Below, piece after piece: positions 42,186 through 53,665 of a stretch of 64,000 nucleotides of DNA. Under the pieces are notes generated by a model. That model made no database searches and was not told the DNA's origin. It saw only the letters and a list, made by a program, of their open reading frames with translations. This DNA is from Dryocosmus kuriphilus (Eukaryota; Arthropoda; Insecta; Hymenoptera; Cynipidae), in assembly GCA_038277395.1 (NCBI GenBank), contig CM076195.1, positions 21,476,327 through 21,540,326 on the forward strand. Direction: 5' to 3'. How positions within the stretch are numbered: the stretch's first letter is position 1; each line of letters opens with the position of its first letter. Both the position numbers and the translations under genes were made by a program.

Positions 42186-44582
42186 ATTTTATCAATCAAA
42201 AAACGGTATCTTTCCATAAAAACTAAAGATGTCAGGAAACAAATTTTTTTAGATTGTGTCAAATGCACATTTTTTGCAAAAGCTTAAAAGTGTTATTTTC
42301 GAAATTTCTTCAGTATTTTTCTTCAATCAAAGCTTAAGAAATTTCAAGTAAAAAAGGTTCAAATTTAAGAAAATGGAAACTAAAGCAATCAGAAAAACAT
42401 GTTGCGTTGCAAATCTTCAAAAAGTTGTAACTTAATTTTTTTTCTAATTTGTAATTTTATATTATGATTCGCTACAGTAAGCTGTACCTACAAGAAAGTC
42501 AAAATAATTTTCACCTATAGGAAAAATTTTTTCAACGTTCTAATCCTTCCATTTTTAAATCAATGCCCAGAACCTAAAGCATCATGTGATAAAACTAAAG
42601 TTTTAAAGGCTTGCTTTTATTGAACAAGTACAATTTTTACCGACTATCAGAATACGCTATTTGAAAAAAGTGTTTCTTTTGACCCACTATAATGGAGGCC
42701 CTAAATCGCTACAACTCTAAATCAGTTCCATACAAGCCTCAGATGAATTATGTACTTTTTCATGCTTTCGTTACAGAATGCAAGGTTATTCCTCTCGACG
42801 TCCGAACTAATCCCAAAATTTAAACGAAGTATCTAAAAAATTCAAGCGTAGTTTTGAAGCAATGAAAGCTTGGGTTTCTTAGTATTGACTTCTTTCAAAA
42901 TTAGATTTCACATTGTATTTATTTAGATGCTCTAAGACAGTATTAGAAATTTGTGAACATGATATAAATATGGCCCCACTACACAGAATTTTGTTTAAGT
43001 AAGCGTTACTTTCTTTAATTTCTTTCAAAATAGTGTCATGATACTTTGATAAATAGCTGTTTTACCCTGTAAAATTTGGATTTTAATATGGTTTTAATAC
43101 AGAAATAAATAATTGCTTCATTCACAGTAGAATAGTAATAATAATAATAATTTTCTTTTGATATAGTATTTCAAAAAGCTGTTACTTTTTGTTCCAGGCG
43201 CTAGACGACGGCTCTAAATAAATCATAAGATGAAGGACCTCACTGAATACATTATTTCAAGCAAAGAAAACCCATTGATGAATAAAATAAATGTTTAATA
43301 TGTCGGACAAACCATTTAGGAATAAAATATCTTCTGATAAGGAGGGAAAAAGTAAGGAATGGCTCGAATTTAACGGTTATAAATATAATAAAATGCTCTA
43401 AATAAATTTTTCGATAAACTTCTACCTTATATTCGGCTTATAATAGACCATTTTATCCTGAAAAGTAGCAAAACATATGCGCGGAAAATTTGGCGTCATA
43501 TCTGGATCATTCGAACATTTTGTATTCAAATATAGGGTTAATTATACATATAAACAAATGATTTTAAAATTAATTAATAAGAGTTCAATGAATCAGCATG
43601 GAAGACAGAAATGCAGAAATTTCCGCAAATGACGAAGGGAAAAAGATTGAAATTGAGAAAGAAATGGGAAACCCGAAAGAGAAAATAAATATCGGTTTAG
43701 GCAGATTGCTTTTTCATGTGCATTTGCAACTCAAAATTATAGGAAAATATATGCTAGATCAGAATTACCCCAGAAAAACGTGAAAGAATATAATATCTTT
43801 CAATTCCCACATCAAGGAAGGCCCATATATGATCCTGGGTCTTCCCCCATTAAGACATAAAAGGCATAAAAGCCTCTTTGCCCTTATTTCTTGTACTGTA
43901 AAGTATTTTCATGAACAAAAACTCCACTTTTCTTTAATTGAAACCTGATTTTGTACAGGCAGCTGAATTGTGACCAATAAGCAGTTCTATTCTGTGAATA
44001 ATTAAAGTGCATCAACGAAGAAAGTGAGAAGCTGAAGCGCTAGTGATCTGAGGTTCTACCAGCTATGCCCAATGTACCAACAGGACAATGTAGGGGCAAG
44101 AATCAGTGAGTAAGTCAAATCTGCAGCCATTGACTACTAACAATGATACAAAAAAGGCTTCTATGGAAAACAGTCAACATCTTTCTAACTGAGGAAGGAA
44201 CGATTGTGCATCAGACACATTGTTTCTCGGCCCAATTTGTGACAATTCCGGCAATAAGGTAAGCCTAATGTTCGCCAACACCCAAGATAAAATGGCGTCA
44301 GTGTGAAAGAGTTAAGAAAAAAACCGAAATTTGCGTCTTTACCCGATTCGCTGAAAATGCCGTATCCAAAGGTCTTCCTTCAACTGCAGGTGAGGCGCGT
44401 TCATCGGCAACACCACAAGAAGGAAACATTGCAAAATCTTCTGCTCGATCCTTCGGGAAAAAGGAAAATATGGCAGCGTATTCATCGATGCTTTAAAGAC
44501 ATAAAAAACATGTGTACACATCTCTGACTAAACGTGTGGAAAACCAGTGTGTAAGTAGAACATGGGCCAACTTTTGCCAAGG
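42186..44582. other. AT-rich intergenic stretch, nothing firmly recognised
   Basis: A 61-codon frame (43598-43783, MEDRNAEISANDEGKKIEIE) is charged but short and unknown. (AAT)n is at 43137-43151. No transposon signature or RNA gene was found. Confidence 0.5.
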
Positions 44583-45254
44583 CTTGCCAACTATGGGGAA
44601 CTTCTCTAAACTATGGTAAGCTATATCCGAACTATTATGCCATTTTACGGATGGGTTCGTCAAACTACGAACACTGGCAAACTATGGCTAACAAGCGTTG
44701 TCCAATGTTTAACTGTAGGCTCCGAAATGCCCGTGGACTTTGGATTTTTCAAAGTTACCAACAAAGTTTTTTTGACGATCAGATATTTGAAGCTTATCTT
44801 CTTCATGGACTAAAGAGTTTTCCACCAAAGCTGTAGATATGCGGGGCACTTGGCGAAGTTTTAGCTGTCTTGAAAAATTATCTGAGTGCAATAGGTATTT
44901 AAACGCATATTTCTCGAGGAAATTGAGTTTTAGCATCAAATTCGCAAATTGAAATTTAACTAGCCGAATTTTCGGATGCCCGAAATACTTTACGAAGGTC
45001 TCTTCGTCTTGAAAAATGGTACCCATCTCACTTGAGGAAATCGAGTTTTAGCACCAAAGTTTTAAACCGAATTTTGGGAAGCCCGAAACATTTTTCGAGC
45101 GTCTCGCAGTCTAGAAAAATTTTACGAGGCGTCGTCCTCGAGTCGTTCTCGGTAGATCTCGGTACAACTGGTTAAAAATGACATCATTTTTTCTAGGAAT
45201 TGTGAACCATTTTCACACTAAGGGTAATATGCAACCACTGTATTCGTATTGCCG

Positions 45255-45690
45255 TCAGGATGATCTTAGTGCTTCAGATGCTGCACCAGATACCCAAAAT
45301 AATAATCTACAGGAATATTCCTAGGAATTTATGTCCAGGGCCAATAAATTGTATTCGAAATACAGCGACGATGGTTGCCGAGCATCGATTGTTGCACCAA
45401 GTCTTGGAAACACAAGTTTAAAGAAAGCCTCCAAGGAATTCATTTCCAGGGTCAATTAAAGTCGACCTCAAATACAATCACAATGGTTTCCGTACATAGA
45501 TTATTGCACCAGCTTCTTATAGTAAAAATACGCAAGAAGTCTCCTATAGGTATATTCATTCCCAGGGCCACAAATATCAACTCTAAATGCAGTCGTGATG
45601 GTTTCCAAATATCGGTTGTTGCAGCGGTTCCTGTAACAAAAATCTACAAGATGTCTCCTAGGAATTCATTTCCTAAGTTTCGAATACTGA
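45255..45690. repeat. ~114 bp tandem minisatellite, about four units
   Basis: Units start at about 45255, 45370, 45483 and 45598 with ATGGTTKCC, then ATTGTTGCACCA, CTCCTAGGAATTCATTTCC and AGGGYCA. The last unit is truncated. No conserved reading frame, because spacing varies by 1-2 bp. Confidence 0.8.
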
Positions 45691-45712
45691 TGGGTGAAAA
45701 ACCTTTTTTTTT

Positions 45713-46145
45713 TGTAATAATGTTCAGATGTTAGGTTTATTGAACAGCGTTAGTTAATTTTTTTTTATGTTAATAGTTTTGATCTACTGGTCGTGAGTTA
45801 AAGCTCGACGAGCTAAATTATTTAGTTTGTAAACAAATTCTCCTTAGCTCCGTTGGGAATCGAACCCAGGTCTACAGATTGCCGGACTGGTGCTCTTCCC
45901 ACTAAGCTACGGAGAGACGAGATTCATTTTTCACAAACTTCAACAGGTACACCTCGACGAAATGTCAAACCTGTAGACGAGTTCCAATCTTATAGTAGAC
46001 TATAGTGTTCAGATGTTAGGTTTGTTGACCAGCGTTAGTTAATCATTTTTGATGTTAATGGTTTTTATCTACTAGTCGTGAGTTAAAGGTCGTCGAGCTT
46101 TAACTCAAGACCAGCAGATCAAAACCATTAACATAAAAAATAACT
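45713..46145. repeat. Direct and inverted repeats around a tRNA-like sequence
   Basis: A ~98 bp word (TTCAGATGTTAGGTTTRTTG ... GTCGTGAGTTAAAG) occurs at 45713-45812 and 46003-46100. Right after the second copy, 46098-46145 is the inverted copy of its end (AGACCAGCAGATCAAAACCA). The ~190 bp between the direct copies contains the tRNA-like block at 45847-45915. Confidence 0.8.
45847..45915 (-). tRNA. tRNA-like sequence or tRNA pseudogene
   Basis: On the minus strand it starts TCTCCGTAGCTTAGTGGGAA, has box A-like TAGCTTAGTGG and box B GGTTCGATTCC, and ends ACGGAGC. The acceptor stem pairs at 6 of 7 positions, and the T arm GGG/CCC pairs. The anticodon arm is weak (CCAG...TCTG with a nine-base loop TCCGGCAAT), so an anticodon cannot be read with trust. 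It is more likely a SINE head or pseudogene than a working tRNA. Confidence 0.55.
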
Positions 46146-46324
46146 TCTTTTGTAACTTCGGAAAATCCAAAGTTCTCATGCATTTCAGTGCCCGTAGGTA
46201 AATACTGGGAAATGCTCACCAGCCATAGTTGGCGAGTGTTCATAGATTGACGAATTTATCCGCACAATGGCATAAGAGTTCATGGTTTACCATAGTTTTG
46301 AAAAAGTTCACCATAGTTGGCAAG

Positions 46325-47031
46325 ATTTATCCAGCGTTCCGTTTCCATGTATGATGGTCACACCAAAGTGGTCCAGAAATGGGTTTTCGTGGACAAATTC
46401 GTTCACAGGTGATATTTGGAATCGATTTCAGATTTTTATTTTTTGAAATGCTACAATATGCATTTATTTCCTCACAAGCTTTGCAATCCGATTTTTGAAT
46501 TTGTTTTCTTTATTAACAATATGTAGCAACCATACGAAAAAAGGTCTTGTAGTCAATATAAAGCTATGCATGTAAGCATATAGGAGGATAAAATACTGAA
46601 ATTTCTAGCCTAGAACAAATCCTCCAGGTTAAGAAACGAGTGGTTGGGGCACTTTTGAAATTGGAACTTCGAAAATCCACTTTTCCAGAAAAACACATCT
46701 ACAGTTAGGGTTAGCACGTGCAATAAGCTTACATCTTACATTTTTTCTTAAAACATAACGTATGCACACTTCGGATTACTTTCGGGACATAAGCGTAGTT
46801 AGGGTGGCCCAAAAAAAGAACGGAACATCGAATTTCTTTCGCGAAAAATGCTCAATTTGTAAGGTTCCCAAAAAAATTGAAAACTTGTTAAAAAACATTT
46901 TAACGTTTTGGAGTTCAACCCAACACCTATATTTTTCCATAAGAATAATATGGTGAAAGTCCCCGTTTTTAAAAATATGAGACGCGAAGGCGTAATTTCA
47001 TAAAAAATGAGTGAAAATTACAGGGACCACT
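46325..47031. other. Intergenic stretch, nothing recognised
   Basis: AT-rich. A 64-codon frame (46762-46956) has no similarity I know. Confidence 0.45.
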
Positions 47032-47580
47032 GTAACGTGGTACATGATACACGTCACATGGCTTCCCCCTTTTCACCCCGAAGACTGATAAATAGTGAGT
47101 GGTAGCGGTGAGACAGTAAAGTGATTAGTTGACTGAAGTAACTCATTACCGACTCTGTGGTTGGCGCAGTGGTTAGCGCATCGGCATTCGAGCCGGCGGC
47201 CAAGGGTTTGATTCTCCGGGCCGGAGTCAATTTTTACTGACGCTTACTCGCTACACCTCCTACACTCGACATTCACTCTTCCTCTTTCTTTCCCCAGTAT
47301 AGCATTCCCGGTATATTTGGCGCCCAATGAAAATTACCCACACAATATCCTGAATACTCTTTCAAGAGACCGAATGGTGTTTTGGGGTTTATCGCACCGG
47401 CCGAAGAACGTTTTCACCTAATATGTGGAACATCCGATAGGTAGGGGTCGATATCTGAGGACTCTGCTATTTCGGTTTTCAGGTTTCCGCCGCAGCAATC
47501 ATGTTAATGCCCAGCCGAAAAAAAAATCCCTGCTCCTTCATGTGGAGTATTGAGGACATCCCGAAATGGATGAGTGGAAG
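47032..47580 (+). mobile_element. tRNA-derived SINE unit 1
   Basis: Starts GTAACGTGGTACATGATACA, then a ~120 bp leader, a tRNA-like head at 47151-47228 and a ~350 bp body with ATTTGGCGCCCAATGAAAAT, TCCGATAGGTAGGGGTCG, GGTTTCCGCCGCAGCAAT and CTGCTCCTTCATGTGGAGTA, ending near CCCGAAATGGATGAGTGG. The same layout recurs at 48761-49313. The body carries no gene. Confidence 0.8.
47151..47228 (+). tRNA. tRNA-like SINE head (78 nt), unit 1
   Basis: Acceptor arms GACTCTG and CGGAGTC pair at 7 of 7 positions counting one T-G pair. Box A TTGGCGCAGTGG and box B-like GGTTTGATTCT are present. The anticodon loop region reads GGCATTCGAGCC. This is a SINE promoter region for RNA polymerase III, not a functional tRNA gene. 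Confidence 0.7.
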
Positions 47581-47795
47581 TATAATGTGGTACATGTTGA
47601 CTGATGTGACTCATCACCGACTCCGTGGTTGGCGTAGTGTTTAGCGCATCGGGTTTTCGAGCCGGCGGCCAAGGGTTTGACTCTTCGTGCCGGACTCAAT
47701 TTTTACTGACTAGTACTCGCTACACCTCCAACACTCGATATTCACTCTTCCTCTTTCCTTCCCCGATACAGCATTCCCTCTATACTTCTTAAAAG
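47581..47795 (+). mobile_element. tRNA-derived SINE unit 2 (truncated, with leader deletion)
   Basis: It follows unit 1 directly. The leader is shortened (ATGTGGTACATG joined to TTGACTGATGTGACTC). The tRNA-like head is at 47619-47697 (GACTCCGTGGTTGGCGTAGT ... CCGGACTC). The body stops near GCATTCCCTCTATACTTC. Confidence 0.75.
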
Positions 47796-48760
47796 CACTT
47801 CTAAAAATGTGACGTTTGCATTGGTTTTTTATTTTGACCCCCCTCCACCTACAGCATGCACCAAAGACGAATCCCTAAACGAGGATCTAGTATTTTGCGA
47901 TTTATTGGTCGTAAATATTACTTTTGTGTAGTTTTTTCTTTACAGATGATTTTAATGGACAAATAAAAAGTTTAATGTTATTTCCATTTCTTATTATTTG
48001 TTTAAACAATTTTTGTTTATTCAAACAATTCATTGTTCGAATTTTATCGCAAATTACCGGTATCGTCAGAATGAAAGAAAATAATTAGGCAATATAAAAA
48101 TCAATAGGAATGGCGAGGGTAAGTTGGCGCGAAGACTCACGAAAGTAGTTCAGTCGTCTTTTACGAAATATCTTTCTTTCATTCAATATTGTCAAGATTT
48201 CAAGCTGTCTGGTTCGCATTTGTTCATAACTGTTGGTTCTATAGTTGTCTTTTCACATTCTCGTTTCGCTTAGATGTGCGAACTTACTCTCATAACTCTT
48301 GTGGTCGATTTATTTTGTTTCTAATTTCTTAAACACTTTTTCAATGCCGAAGTGTACTTATTGACTAGAGCAAGGTAAAAACACTTAGTTTTTCGCAAAT
48401 CTTAAACAAACTCTATAGAATTACGGTACGTATTTTATTTTTATGACTTACCCTTCATTGTTTAAACAATTTTTTTTCGACATAATATAAAAAATTTACA
48501 GTTTCTCTCAGTACCATGATCTAATTAATTTAAATCGAAAATATAAACGATCGATATGCTTTGTTGTTAATTATTTAAATAATATTTCATTGTTTAAATG
48601 CAATTTTTACCTTGAATAAAGAAGGAAAGTCTAGCTTTTTGTAAATTATTCAACAAATTTCATTAGCTTCCGCTATGATGATACTTTTCATTACTTACGC
48701 ATAATTGTGTCACGTCTCGAGTTAGGTTGTTAGTATTATGGAAATAGGAAAATAGAAAAG
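47796..48760. other. AT-rich stretch, start of a larger inverted repeat
   Basis: 47940-48030 (ATGGACAAATAAAAAGTTTA, GTTTAAACAATTTTTGTTTA) is related in inverted form to 50175-50245. No gene is visible. GTTTAAACAATT-type words recur at 48000, 48466 and 50190. Confidence 0.55.
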
Positions 48761-49313
48761 TGTGACGTGGTACATGGTACACCTCACATGGCATCCCCCT
48801 TTCGACCACTAAGACAGATAAATAGTGAGTGGTAGCGATGAGGCAGTAAGGTGATGAGTTAACTGATGTAACTCATCACCGACTCCGTGGTTGACGCAGT
48901 GGTTAGCGCATCGGACTTTCGAGCCTGCGGTCAAGGGGTCGATTCCCCGGGCCGGAGTCAATTTTTACTGACGATTATTCGCTACACCTCGAATACTCGA
49001 CAGTGACTCTTCCTCTTACATTCCCCAATATAGCATTCCTGTCTATATTTGATGCCCAACGAAAATTACCCACACAATAACCTGAATCCTCTTCCAAGAT
49101 ACAGGGCGGAATTTTGGCGTTTACCACACCGGGTGCGGAAAATTTCTACCTAATCGGTGAAAGATCCGATAGGTAGGGGTCGGTATCTAAGGACTCTGCT
49201 GTGTCGGCTTTTGGGTTTCCACCACAGCAGTTATGTTAGTGCCTAGCCGACAAAAAGATCCCAGCACCTTCACTTGGAGTATTGGGGACGTCCCGAAATA
49301 GAGGAGAGGGGGC
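48761..49313 (+). mobile_element. tRNA-derived SINE unit 3
   Basis: Full unit like unit 1. It starts TGTGACGTGGTACATGGTAC. The tRNA-like head 48881-48959 has perfect 7 bp acceptor arms GACTCCG/CGGAGTC, box A TTGACGCAGTGG and a box B-like GGGTCGATTCC. The body has GCCCAACGAAAATTACCC and TCCGATAGGTAGGGGTCG, and ends CCCGAAATAGAGGAGAGG. Confidence 0.82.
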
Positions 49314-49533
49314 GTAACGTGTTACATGGTACACGTCACATGACTTCCCCTTTTCCACCCCGAAGACTGACTTGAGCGGTAGCGGTGAGGCAATAAGGTG
49401 ATGAGTTGACTGTATGTAACTCATCACCGACTCCGTGGCTGGTGCAGTGTTTAGCGCATCAGACTTTCGAGCCGGCGGCCAAGGGTTCGATTCCTTGAGC
49501 CGGTGTCAATTTTTACTGACGCTCACTCTACAG
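49314..49533 (+). mobile_element. tRNA-derived SINE unit 4 (truncated)
   Basis: It begins directly after unit 3 with GTAACGTGTTACATGGTACA. The tRNA-like head 49429-49507 has box A-like CTGGTGCAGTGT and a consensus box B GGTTCGATTCC. The body breaks off after TTTTTACTGACGCTCACTC. Confidence 0.8.
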
Positions 49534-50485
49534 GTGAGTTCTAAACAATTATTTATTGTGTGTAAAAACTCACTAGCAATGCTATGGGGGCTGTGTAAGA
49601 ATAGTGTTCAAAATAGACAATGAGTATTCACGGGGCTAAAAGGTGCTAACAAAGTAAAAACTTACTCTGCTTTTCTATTCAGAAAGGGCAACAGAAGAAG
49701 AGGTCGTCACTTGCAGCTATATTATCAAATGACAGTGAAGAGATCCTTGCGCAGAGTTGCGTTGACTAGAGTGAAAGACACGAAACGTATTTGATTTGAA
49801 TTCCTTTCACCGACCGAAAGAGATGCGAACCAATAATAAGATCAAATCCACTCGTGAGCTCTTTTTCGGATGTGTAACACTGCGGACCATATCCGAACTA
49901 GATTCTACGATAACCGTTATTAACCACGGTCAAAGAGACTTTGTTTACTTTTGCAGTTAGACTTACAGTTGAAGTTATTTATCTTCTTTAAGAGGACGAC
50001 GTGTACAGAGTAACTGCTTGGAAAGTAAAGGAGACTCTAGGGGTGAGTCTGTGGTTTATATACTCGCTAGCTTTCATGAAAGTCACGTACGAATTGCTAA
50101 AAGACAAACCGACACGTACGATTTGATGTTCCTTTTTACCAAAGGGCATACGAGTTTACATTTTTATCGAAGCACGTATGTTTAAACAAAAAAATTGTTT
50201 AAACAGTTAATAATTAATAAAAAAATACTTTAACATTTTTTATTTGTCTTCTTAAGGCCATTTAAAAGTGGGTCACGTGACCAAACCAGTCCTGGGATCG
50301 ATATTTTTTGCCTCGTATTTAAAAATGAAACTTAAAATAATGCGGAAGAAGTTTGGGAAAATATTAACACATGTAAGAGAACAGTGTGAAGGAAGCATGA
50401 ATTCGGGGAGCAATAAAAATGTATTATAAAAAATAATAAATAGCAACGGATGCACTTTGCACTATGTATATATTCCTACTCTGTA
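49534..50485. other. Intergenic stretch, right side of the 48-50 kb inverted repeat
   Basis: 50175-50245 is related in inverted form to 47940-48030, so 47940-50245 may be one element carrying SINE units 3 and 4. No coding sequence was recognised. Confidence 0.45.
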
Positions 50486-50584
50486 CGAGGCACGTCCAGA
50501 AAGTAAGTGTACTCAACTTATGTAGGCTTCAAAAAAAATGTATTAAAACAAAAACATAGTTGGTTACACTTGTACACATGTAAG

Positions 50585-50825
50585 TTATTTTTCGACATAG
50601 TCACCATCCCTCTCGATGCAAGTGGTGAGCCGCGGGATCAATTTTTTGATGCCTGCCTCGAAGAAGTCTCCCGCCAGCTCTTTCGTCCACTTCTCTACCT
50701 CCCCCCTCACCTCCTCGTCTTTTGAAAACTTGTTTCCACCCATGCGCACCTTCAGGGAAGTGAAGAGATGGAAATCTGAAGGGGCCTGGTCAGGGAAATA
50801 CGGGGGGGTGCACAGTGGTCGGAAT
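50585..50825 (-). pseudogene. Mariner-like transposase, C-terminal fragment
   Basis: Reads PPYFPDQAPSDFHLFTSLKV (third catalytic Asp region, with Q in place of L), RMGGNKFSKDEEVRGEVEKW and KLIPRLTTCIERDGDYVEK before the stop at 50585. The frame continues upstream to 51034, but that part (LELDIFGSKFGFSDLKNI) is not mariner-like, so the mariner sequence is broken near 50825. The N-terminal two thirds are missing. Confidence 0.75.
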
Positions 50826-51456
50826 TCCGAAAAAGATGGACAAAAGTCCAAAAAGGTTGTCATCAACACCAAAGATGGGGTTTTTATGTTTTTCAGGTCG
50901 CTAAAGCCGAATTTGCTGCCAAAAATGTCAAGTTCTAATGGCTGACAAGAAATGTCCGATATATCACGTAATTTTTTAAATCTCAACGAAATTTCTAGTG
51001 CGTCTTGTATTGAGGTCGTATAAAATGTATGCACGGTTAGAATTCGAGGTTTTCGAGGTAATTAATTGTAAATAAAGTACAAAGGGGAAATAAGTGCGAT
51101 ATAAGACATTTATTTTGAATGAATTTCTCATTTTAAAAAATTCAATTTTGAAATACAATGTTAATTAAGCTTATTTATATTATAAACCTTATTGTAAGTA
51201 TTGTGCTTATTCTAGTACATATGAGTCATTCGCATTTTATAATGCATCGGAGAGTGGAAGCAATTTTTGGGTGCAATGTATTAATTACATCTTTTTGCAC
51301 TTGCAAAATTCGTTTACAAGTGTGATCAAGTAAAGCCTGTATTTCTACTTCAGCGCTCGTTTTTGTAACTGCAATTGACACTGGGTAACAACGCTATTTC
51401 GCTTCTAGAAGTTTCTCGTAAGACGGGTATGGAAAAAATTTTTTTTTTCTTAACGA

Positions 51457-51678
51457 CTATCTAAGATCGAGGTACTGCTGCTTACTTAATTTTAAATTGA
51501 CGAAGTCTATGAGTTCTTCATCTGCTGACATTTCTGTTGGGCATGGCGTTGCGGCTAACTTGAAAGCCTTCCCGTATTTGTCAGCGCGTGTTGGGCTCGA
51601 TGTAGTGACATCTTTCAGAACGTTAGCTGCGTCGACTGATCCAGAAGAACGAAGACATACTTGAGCTGCAAAAGTCAA
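51457..51678 (-). pseudogene. Unrecognised 73-codon frame inside the mariner shell
   Basis: Contains SPTRADKYGKAFKLAATPCP and ELIDFVNLKLSKQQYLDLR before the stop. The tail resembles a helical segment I associate with uncharacterised repeat-encoded proteins, but I cannot assign it. It is probably part of the same foreign insert as the next frame. Confidence 0.3.
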
Positions 51679-52061
51679 TTCTGATGTACTAAGCGATGAA
51701 CGAACTTCTTCTGTTCTTCATCTTTTCGTTTGATCACAAGTTTGATCGAAATCCGTGGCCGGTCGACCCATTTTTTTCTGTTCAGATGATGTTCTTTCAA
51801 TACAAGTATGAATAGTCTGAAAAGAATAGAAATAATAAGTCGTAAGCTTATGTGGTAATATTTAAAATCGCATGCGAAGTTTAATAAAAGACAATTAATT
51901 TCTTCATTTATTTGTATCTTGATCGAATTTGGTTTTAGTTGTACTGTAATTTTTATTCATATTTTTTGTATTTCTACTTTATTATTATTTTATGCCACTT
52001 TATTTTATTATTATTCTGTTTTTACCAAATTTTTCGATTTCATTTTTGTATAAAATCTAAG

Positions 52062-52376
52062 TTAACTTATCCAAGTATTTACCAGTAATGTTATAGTTGC
52101 TGACAACCATTTCTTATGTTTACACAAAAATAAATTAATTTTATGGTATGCATCCATCCATCTCGATTTCAGGTTGCACAATAGCTTTTTAACGTCACTT
52201 CTCTTATTTTCATCTATCTTGAAATCTGGCACCTTTTTAGAAAAACATTGTTCTAAAACGATTACTTGCGTGTCTAGATTAGCGTGTAATTTTCCTTTCA
52301 AACATTCGAAAATTTCTTTCCTTGTGCACGTCATTACTGGTGTCTGATTACTGGTGTTTGATCCTGTCAAAAACAA
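52062..52376 (-). pseudogene. Unrecognised 104-codon frame inside the mariner shell
   Basis: Helical, lysine-rich sequence (CTRKEIFECLKGKLHANLDT; DVKKLLCNLKSRWMDAYHKI; FLCKHKKWL). No domain recognised. Its spacing from the previous frame suggests exons or broken parts of one transposon protein. Confidence 0.3.
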
Positions 52377-53045
52377 TAATTGAGGAATTAAAAATCATAG
52401 ATAGAAATATAATAAATTGCCTCAAAAACGCGCATAGCCTTAAAAAAAGAATTTAAATTGAAAAAAAAAAACGCTAAGTTGGAACGCTAAGAGACACTAA
52501 AATACTAGCTATTGTAATACTTAGGCCCCTTACAATAGAAAATCGGTTGTATAAACGGCTCTAGAAACCGAATTCGGAAAAGTTCGGTCAATTTCTTTTT
52601 TGATATACAAACTTAATACTTCTGTACGCATTTTCTCACTTTCGAAAGTACAGGATCTCTTGGGATCACAACTATTTTGATAATTTACGATTGATGTCAT
52701 TTGAAATCAATGGAAATTGCAAGGGGGGCATCCTTTATACAATATAAGCATCCAATTTTCGGAAAATGAGGTGACAGATGAGCAAATATATTCGACTTAC
52801 CTCCAGAAACAACCTCCTAATTGCCCACAACAATTCCTGCACTATTACAAATTTGGGCGTATTTTCAATTCAGCAGTTTTTGAGGGGTCAGTGGCAAGTA
52901 AAATATGCTACTGCGAAGCAGCATACTTCAGACAGCTGATAAAGTTTCGTACACTTATGCCACCTATAAGTCCCTTTAATGAACTACGCAGTGACTCCCT
53001 GCGGGAGATACGATCGACATTTTTCGCGAGAGATGCTACTGCGTA

Positions 53046-53537
53046 AAGAGTTTTTCATTTCTCGCGCGGCGAAAATTCGACTTTCGCTGCCTCTTGAGAG
53101 ATGCGAAAGTGGCGCTTTTTTCATGAACTAACTTTCGCCACTAGTCGCGAAAGTTTACTTTTAAGAAAGCTCTTACGTTGGTGCGACTGGATTCCAGTTA
53201 ATTTCACTTATGCGTGAGCGTGTTTTATTATTATTCTACATACATAGTGAAGGAACACCAGATAAAAAATATCGATATTTGAAATATCGATATATCAAAA
53301 AATTAATAATATCGATGTCCCTTCACTATGTATACATGTGTGAAGTGATGCACATAACCTCATAGATGCCTCATATCATGTGCAATTTCCCTGAGTGTAA
53401 ATCGACGTTATTCTGAAAAGATTTAAGACAAATGGAAGAAACAGCGACTTCGATTCATGAAAAAACCGCAACTTTCGCATCTCTCAAGAGGCAGCGGAAG
53501 TCGAATTTTCTCCGCGCTCGAAATAAAAAATAGTATA
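53046..53537. mobile_element. Small inverted-repeat element with ~80 bp arms
   Basis: 53046-53126 (CTCGCGCGGCGAAAATTCGA, TGCCTCTTGAGAGATGCGAA, GCTTTTTTCATGAA) is the reverse complement of 53453-53537. The arms are GC-richer than the surroundings. Length ~490 bp, with no coding sequence. A smaller palindromic element lies inside. Confidence 0.8.
53241..53332. mobile_element. ~92 bp miniature palindromic element
   Basis: TACATAGTGAAGG at the left and CCTTCACTATGTA at the right are exact inverses. The interior has three ATATCGAT words that also pair. It is nested in the 53046-53537 element. Confidence 0.7.
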
Positions 53538-53665
53538 CATATCTTGTGGCTAAGGCAATGAAATCTGATGAGTGTGTTGCTGCACTCGCTTCGCTCGTGC
53601 AGCAAACTTCACACTCATCGGATATCATTGCCTTTCGCCACGCGATATGTAATATACTATTCAAC
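53526..53665. repeat. ~140 bp near-palindrome (hairpin)
   Basis: AATAGTATACATATC ... GGCAATGAAATCTGATGAGT pairs with ACTCATCGGATATCATTGCC ... GATATGTAATATACTATT. The centre is GCTGCAC-TCGCTTCGCTC-GTGCAGC. The stem is ~60 bp with mismatches. No gene. Confidence 0.8.

Larger units (their letters stand above)
44583..46324. mobile_element. Long-armed foldback element, non-autonomous
   Basis: 44583-44765 (CTTGCCAACTATGGGGAACT ... GGACTTTGGATTTTTCAAAG) is the reverse complement of 46140-46324. The arms are ~180 bp. The interior holds a two-unit ~130 bp repeat (44860-45110), a ~114 bp minisatellite (45255-45690) and a tRNA-like block with its flanking repeats (45713-46145). No transposase and no clear target duplication. 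Confidence 0.7.

Noticed and set aside
47151..49507. Four tRNA-like sequences as a functional tRNA cluster
   Set aside because: They are heads of repeated SINE units with shared non-tRNA leader and body. Box B is degenerate in two of them.
52717..53046. 109-codon plus-strand frame
   Set aside because: It runs into the arm of the 53046-53537 inverted repeat and shows no recognisable motif; probably chance.
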